64,000 nucleotides of DNA from Streptomyces sp. Ru71. GTDB taxonomy: Bacteria; Actinomycetota; Actinomycetes; Streptomycetales; Streptomycetaceae. How positions within the stretch are numbered: position 1 is the first letter of the stretch; each line of letters begins with the position of its first letter. Location of the stretch: positions 124,001-188,000 of the forward strand of contig NZ_PQSS01000001.1 of NCBI RefSeq assembly GCF_002920535.1, written 5' to 3'. The position numbers and the translations under genes are program-made. Shown here in pieces: positions 59,575 through 64,000 of this stretch. The notes below the pieces were generated by a model. The model was not told the origin of the DNA and did not search any database. It saw nothing but the letters and a program-made list of their open reading frames with translations.

Positions 59575-60921
59575 ATGCACAAGCACTCCCGCCGCCTGGT
59601 GCGCGGCATCGGCCTCCTGTGCGCCCTCGCCCTCGGCGCCACCGCCTGCGGCGGCTCCGACGACGGCGGATCGAGCGAGAAGAAGACCGTCTCCGCGGCC
59701 GACGTCCAGGCCGCGCTGAAGAAGGGCGGCACCCTCACCGTCTGGGCATGGGAGCCCACCCTCAAGCAGGTGGCCGCCGACTTCGAGAAGGAGCACCCCG
59801 GCGTCAAGGTGAACCTGGTCAACGCGGGCACCGGCAACGACCAGTACAAGGCCCTGCAGAACGCCATGTCCGCGAAGAAGGGCGTCCCCGACGTCGCCCA
59901 GGTCGAGTACTACGCCATGGGCCAGTACGCGCTGACCAAGCAGCTCACCGACCTCACCGGCTTCGGCGCCGACAAGCTCGCCGACCGGTTCTCACCCGGC
60001 CCCTGGAACGGGGTGAAGGCAGGCGGAGACGGCATCTACGGCCTGCCGATGGACTCCGGCCCGATGGCCCTCTTCTACAACAAGAAGGTCTTCGACAAGT
60101 ACCGGATCAAGGTGCCCACCACCTGGGACGAGTACGTGGAGGCCGCTCGCACCCTGCACAAGGCCGACCCGAAGGCGTACATCACCAACGACACCGGCGA
60201 CGCCGGCTTCACCACCAGCATGCTCTGGCAGGCCGGCTCGCGCCCCTACAAGGTCGACGGCACCAAGGTCAGCATCGACTTCGCCGACGCGGGCGCCGCG
60301 AAGTACACCGGCACCTGGCAGAAGCTGCTCGACGACAAGCTCCTCGCCCCGGTCACCAGCTGGTCCGACGAGTGGTACAAGGGCCTCGGCGACGGCACCA
60401 TCGCGACCCTGGCCATCGGCGCCTGGATGCCGGCCAACCTCGCCTCCGGAGTGAAGGACGCCGCGGGCGACTGGCGTGTCGCACCGCTTCCCCAGTGGAC
60501 GGCGGGCGCCCACGCCAGCGCGGAGAACGGCGGCAGCGCCCTCACCCTGCCCGAACTCGGCAAGAACGAGGCCCTCGCCTACGCCTTCCTGGAGTACGCC
60601 GACGCCGGCAACGGCGTCGACACCCGGGTGAAGGGCGGAGCCTTCCCGGCGACCACCGCGCAGCTGAACTCCAAGGCCTTCCAGGACACCGCCTTCCCGT
60701 ACTTCGGCGGACAGCAGGCCAACAAGATCTTCGCCGAGTCCGCCGCGAACGTCGCCGACGACTGGTCGTACCTGCCCTACCAGGTGTACGCCAACTCGAT
60801 CTTCAACGACACCGTCGGCAAGGCCTACGTCTCCCGCACCAAGCTGGCCGACGGTCTGAAGGCCTGGCAGGACGCCTCCGTGAAGTACGGCAACGAGCAG
60901 GGCTTCACCGTCGGGAAGTAG
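59575..60921 (+). CDS. Sugar-binding lipoprotein of the ABC transporter
   Basis: A 448-residue extracellular solute-binding protein, family 1. The signal peptide ends in lipobox LGATAC (lipidated C25), followed by a Gly/Ser/Asp linker and the binding domain GGTLTVWAWEPTLKQVAADF, KGVPDVAQVEYYAMGQYAL and IYGLPMDSGPMALFYNKKVF. It captures the oligosaccharide outside the membrane for the two permeases. ATG at 59575 has GGAAG 8 nt upstream; the frame opens 87 bp earlier without signal-peptide features. Confidence 0.93.
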   Translation: MHKHSRRLVRGIGLLCALALGATACGGSDDGGSSEKKTVSAADVQAALKKGGTLTVWAWEPTLKQVAADFEKEHPGVKVNLVNAGTGNDQYKALQNAMSAKKGVPDVAQVEYYAMGQYALTKQLTDLTGFGADKLADRFSPGPWNGVKAGGDGIYGLPMDSGPMALFYNKKVFDKYRIKVPTTWDEYVEAARTLHKADPKAYITNDTGDAGFTTSMLWQAGSRPYKVDGTKVSIDFADAGAAKYTGTWQKLLDDKLLAPVTSWSDEWYKGLGDGTIATLAIGAWMPANLASGVKDAAGDWRVAPLPQWTAGAHASAENGGSALTLPELGKNEALAYAFLEYADAGNGVDTRVKGGAFPATTAQLNSKAFQDTAFPYFGGQQANKIFAESAANVADDWSYLPYQVYANSIFNDTVGKAYVSRTKLADGLKAWQDASVKYGNEQGFTVGK

Positions 60922-60981
60922 CACGCCGACGCGGCACGCACCACCCATGGGCCCCGTCGGCCCCCTCCCGGAAGGACCACC

Positions 60982-63024
60982 ATGATCTCCACCCTCCTGT
61001 CCCGTCTGGGCGGGACGGACGGTGACCGCACACCCCGCCTCCTCTACGGCGCCGACTACAACCCCGAGCAGTGGCCCCGCTCCATCTGGCGGGAGGACGT
61101 GCGCCTCATGCGGGAGGCCGGTGTCAACCTCGTCTCCGTCGGGATCTTCTCCTGGGCCCGCCTCCAACCGGCCGCGGACACCTGGGACTTCGGCTGGCTC
61201 GACGAGGTGATGGACCTCCTGCACGAGGGCGGCATCGGGGTCGACCTGGCCACGGCCACCGCCTCGCCGCCGCCCTGGCTCACCACGGCACACCCCGAGA
61301 TCCTCCCGGTCACGGCCACCGGCGAGACCCTGTGGCCGGGGGCACGCCAGCACTGGCGCCCCACCTCACCGGTCTTCCGCCGGTACGCGCTGCGCCTGGT
61401 CCGGGAACTGGCGACGCGCTACGCCGACCACCCGGCGCTGGTCGCCTGGCACGTCAGCAACGAGCTGGGCTGCCACAACGTGTACGACTACTCCGACGAC
61501 GCGGCCCGTGCCTTCCGCGACTGGCTGCGCGCCCGCTACACCACCCTGGAGTCGCTCAACCACGCCTGGGGAACCGCGTTCTGGTCGCAGCGCTACACCG
61601 CGTGGGAGCAGATCCTCCCGCCGCGGCTGGCCGCCTCGCACCCCAACCCCACCCAGCAGCTGGACTTCAAACGCTTCTCGTCCGACGCGCTGAAGGACCA
61701 CCTGCGCGCCGAGCGGGAGATCCTGCGGGAGATCACCCCCGACGTACCCGTCACGACCAACTTCATGGTCATGGGCGGCACGAAGGGCATGAACTACCCG
61801 GACTGGGCCACGGAGATCGACTTCGTCTCCAACGACCACTACGTCCACCCGGGCCCGCAGGACCGCGACGAGCTGTCCTTCTCGGCCAACCTGACCAGCG
61901 GCATCTCCGGCGGCCGACCCTGGTTCCTGATGGAGCACTCCACCAGCGCCGTCAACTGGCAGCCCGTCAACCTCGCCAAGAGGCCCGGAGACCTGGCCCG
62001 CGACTCGCTGCTGCACGTCGCGCACGGAGCCGACGCGGTGTGCTTCTTCCAGTGGCGCCAGTCCGCGGCCGGAGCCGAGAAGTACCACTCCGCGATGGTG
62101 CCGCACGCCGGCGCGGACAGCGACCTCTTCCGCGCGGTGAGCGACCTCGGCGCCACCCTGAAGGCGCTCGCCCCCATCGCGGGCAGCGAGCGCGAGCCCG
62201 CCCCGGTCGGCATCCTCTACGACTGGGACTCATGGTGGGCCAGCGAGCAGGACTCCCACCCCACCTCCCTGCTCCACTACCGCCAGGAAGCACTCGACTG
62301 GTACTCCGCCCTCCTGGCCCTCGGCATCCGCGCCGACCTCGTCACCACACGCGGCGACCTGCACCGCCACCGCGTGCTGATCGCCCCCGTGCTGCACGTC
62401 GTCCCGGCCGACCTGGCCAAGACCCTCACCCGGTACACCGAGCAGGGCGGCCACCTCGTCACCACCTACTTCTCGGGCATCGTCGACGAGAACGATCACG
62501 TATGGCTCGGCGGCTACCCGGGTGCCCTGCGCGACCTGCTCGGCATCCGCATCGAGGAGTTCGGCCCCCTCCTCGACGGCGACACCGTCGCACTCGACGG
62601 TCCGGCGACCGGCAGCCTGTGGACCGACCGGATCACCGTCACCGCCCCCGAGACCGAGGTGCTCTGCCACTACCGCTCCGGCGAGTGCGCGGGACGCCCC
62701 GCCGTCACCCGGCGCCCGACGGGCAGCGGCTCGGCCACCTACGTCTCCACCCGGCTCGGCCCGCACGGCCTCACCTCGCTCCTGCCACGCCTGCTGGAAC
62801 CGGCCGGCGTCCACAGCGAACTGCCGCCCGAAGCTCGCGGACAGGTCGAGACGACGGTGCGCCGCGCCGCCGACGCCCGCTTCCTCTTCCTCGTCAACCG
62901 CACCGACGGCACCGTCACCGTGCCCGGCCTCACCGGAGACGCACTCCTCGGCACGCTGAGCACCGACGGCACCCTCACCCTCGGCCCCCGCGCCGTCGCC
63001 GTACTGCGACAGCCCTCGGCCTGA
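60982..63024 (+). CDS. Beta-galactosidase, glycoside hydrolase family 42
   Basis: A 680-residue GH42 enzyme without a signal peptide, so cytosolic. The TIM barrel begins with LLYGADYNPEQWPRSIWREDVRLM. Acid/base E161 is in WHVSNELGCHN and nucleophile E318 is in FLMEHSTSAVNWQ. Trimerisation and C-terminal GH42 domains follow. It removes terminal beta-galactose from the imported oligosaccharides. GGAAGG precedes the ATG, 60 bp after the binding-protein gene, so it is the fourth gene of the operon. A 12-bp hairpin follows the stop. Confidence 0.94.
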   Translation: MISTLLSRLGGTDGDRTPRLLYGADYNPEQWPRSIWREDVRLMREAGVNLVSVGIFSWARLQPAADTWDFGWLDEVMDLLHEGGIGVDLATATASPPPWLTTAHPEILPVTATGETLWPGARQHWRPTSPVFRRYALRLVRELATRYADHPALVAWHVSNELGCHNVYDYSDDAARAFRDWLRARYTTLESLNHAWGTAFWSQRYTAWEQILPPRLAASHPNPTQQLDFKRFSSDALKDHLRAEREILREITPDVPVTTNFMVMGGTKGMNYPDWATEIDFVSNDHYVHPGPQDRDELSFSANLTSGISGGRPWFLMEHSTSAVNWQPVNLAKRPGDLARDSLLHVAHGADAVCFFQWRQSAAGAEKYHSAMVPHAGADSDLFRAVSDLGATLKALAPIAGSEREPAPVGILYDWDSWWASEQDSHPTSLLHYRQEALDWYSALLALGIRADLVTTRGDLHRHRVLIAPVLHVVPADLAKTLTRYTEQGGHLVTTYFSGIVDENDHVWLGGYPGALRDLLGIRIEEFGPLLDGDTVALDGPATGSLWTDRITVTAPETEVLCHYRSGECAGRPAVTRRPTGSGSATYVSTRLGPHGLTSLLPRLLEPAGVHSELPPEARGQVETTVRRAADARFLFLVNRTDGTVTVPGLTGDALLGTLSTDGTLTLGPRAVAVLRQPSA

Positions 63025-63038
63025 ACCGGACCCTGGCT

Positions 63039-63066
63039 CCTCGGCACGGCACCCGCCGTGCCGAGG
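63039..63066 (+). terminator. Hairpin between the GH42 and GH30 genes
   Basis: CCTCGGCACGGC (63039-63050) pairs perfectly with GCCGTGCCGAGG (63055-63066) around a 4-nt loop. It may end or attenuate the ABC-GH42 transcript, or be a processing stem that sets a lower level for the secreted enzyme. Confidence 0.8.
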
Positions 63067-63139
63067 ACCGATCCCTCCTGCCCGCCATGGGCGGGAGAGC
63101 CCACCACAGCGCGACCACTCTTCAGTTGGGAGCACACCG

Positions 63140-64000
63140 ATGGCACGCCGCACCCGCAGCAGACAGCTGCTCACCGCCGCCGCCCTCACGGCCCTGGCCA
63201 CCGGGGCCGCCCTGGTCTCCGCCCCACCCCACCCCGCACAGGCGGCGGACATCCCCTCCGTCACCGTCCGGCTCGACCCCTCCTACCAGCAGCAGCCGTT
63301 CGAGGGCTGGGGCACCAGCCTCGCCTGGTTCGCCAACGTCACCGGCGGCTACCCGCAGGAGATACGGGAGAAGCTCGCCGCACTCCTCTTCGACGACGAC
63401 GGCCTCGGCCTGAACATCGCCCGCTACAACATCGGCGGCGGCAACGCCCCCGACGTCAAGGACTACCTGCGTGCGGGAGGCGCCGTCCAGGGCTGGTGGA
63501 AGGCGCCCGCCGGCACCACCCGTGCGGACACCGACTGGTGGAACGCCGACGATCCGGCCGACTGGAACGAGGACGCCGACGCCACCCAGCGCTGGTGGGT
63601 CGACCGCATCAAGAACGACATCACCCACTGGGAGACCTTCAGCAACTCCCCGCCCTGGTTCATGACCGTCTCCGGCTACGTCTCCGGCGGCTTCAACGCC
63701 ACCGCCGACCAGCTCAAAGCCGCATCGGTGAACGACTACGCCGCCTACCTGGCCGGTGCCACCGAACGGCTGGAGAAGGCGCACGGCATCAAGGTCAAGA
63801 CCGTCGACCCGTTCAACGAGCCCAACACCCCCTACTGGAGCACCCGCCTCGGCGCGGACGGTCAGCCCGTCGGCGGCCGTCAGGAGGGCGCCCACATGAG
63901 CCCCGAGCTGCAGCGCACGGTGCTGCAGGCCCTGGCCCCGGCGCTGCGCGAGGCGAAGACCGGCGCACGGATCTCCGCGATGGACGAGACCAACCCCGGC
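63140..64000 (+). CDS. Secreted GH30-type endo-beta-1,6-galactanase-like enzyme (partial)
   Basis: The first 287 codons of a secreted glycoside hydrolase; the gene runs off the window. A Sec/Tat-like signal peptide (RRTRSRQLLTAAALTALATG to AQAADI) is followed by GH30 features: QQPFEGWGTSLAWFANVTGG and NIARYNIGGGNAPD, then TFSNSPPWFMTVSGYVSGG and acid/base E227 in DPFNEPNTPYWS. These match fungal and streptomycete endo-beta-1,6-galactanases most closely. It would cut galactan side chains outside the cell and feed the ABC transporter. ATG at 63140 has GGGAG about 8 nt upstream. Confidence 0.88.
   Translation, partial: MARRTRSRQLLTAAALTALATGAALVSAPPHPAQAADIPSVTVRLDPSYQQQPFEGWGTSLAWFANVTGGYPQEIREKLAALLFDDDGLGLNIARYNIGGGNAPDVKDYLRAGGAVQGWWKAPAGTTRADTDWWNADDPADWNEDADATQRWWVDRIKNDITHWETFSNSPPWFMTVSGYVSGGFNATADQLKAASVNDYAAYLAGATERLEKAHGIKVKTVDPFNEPNTPYWSTRLGADGQPVGGRQEGAHMSPELQRTVLQALAPALREAKTGARISAMDETNPG

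Overview
The window is chromosomal DNA from a Streptomyces or very close relative. GC is very high, codons almost always end in G or C, GTG and TTG starts are common, ATGA/GTGA start-stop overlaps are frequent, and every recognisable family is typical of streptomycetes (SpoIIE-type phosphatases with PAS and GAF domains, NB-ARC regulators, CbtBA, sugar ABC systems without their own ATPase). No rRNA, tRNA, CRISPR array, prophage or insertion sequence was seen. The right-hand gene is cut by the window edge.

Layout. 1-5 kb: an APC amino-acid permease interrupted by an in-frame TAG, with a divergent TetR regulator and three inverted repeats between them; then a methyltransferase, a small secreted protein and a coupled cupin-SDR pair. 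5-10 kb: two divergent PAS-GAF-PP2C phosphatases, one with an added HATPase domain and one with a 12-residue tandem repeat. 10-15 kb: HAD phosphatase, two alpha/beta hydrolases, SDR, AhpD-like protein and pirin. 15-23 kb: alcohol dehydrogenase, HTH-flavin-binding fusion, pyruvate phosphate dikinase, CBS-BON protein and a GH65 phosphorylase. These metabolic genes share GGGCC-N4-GGCCC-like boxes upstream and resemble a hypoxia/dormancy group. 23-28 kb: NB-ARC regulator and two tandem AraC regulators. 27.6-29.4 kb: CbtB-CbtA cobalt/cobalamin-linked transporter under a compact cobalamin riboswitch, divergent from a histidine-phosphatase-fold protein that lacks its catalytic histidines. 29.4-31.4 kb: BenE transporter and its likely XRE-cupin regulator facing each other across a 30-bp palindrome.

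31.4-38.6 kb is an envelope block: an L,D-transpeptidase lipoprotein, a FemAB-type transferase coupled to MurJ, then a coupled response regulator-sensor kinase-lipoprotein operon. 38.7-45.3 kb: hydrolase, a decayed small gene, HxlR with a DHA2 exporter, a nucleotidyltransferase, a SUKH-like protein and a secreted PHB-depolymerase-type esterase. 45.3-48 kb: class-V PLP enzyme and MocR regulator whose start codons overlap head to head. 48-53 kb: xanthine dehydrogenase xdhABC behind a leader of about 300 nt with a promoter, a 25-codon leader ORF with a strong ribosome binding site, and competing hairpins that look like an attenuator. 53-56 kb: membrane-anchored Mrr-type nuclease and an acyl-CoA synthetase.

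56.2-64 kb is a sugar-utilisation cluster: LacI regulator, three TGTTTACGTAAACA-type operators, two permeases, a binding lipoprotein, a GH42 beta-galactosidase and the start of a secreted GH30 enzyme resembling endo-beta-1,6-galactanases. The order suggests extracellular cutting of a galactan, import of the oligosaccharides and intracellular removal of galactose.

No wholly new multi-gene system could be established. The most promising under-described items are the xdh leader, the histidine-less phosphatase paired with the B12-controlled transporter, the repeated boxes at 15-20.6 kb and the interrupted permease.
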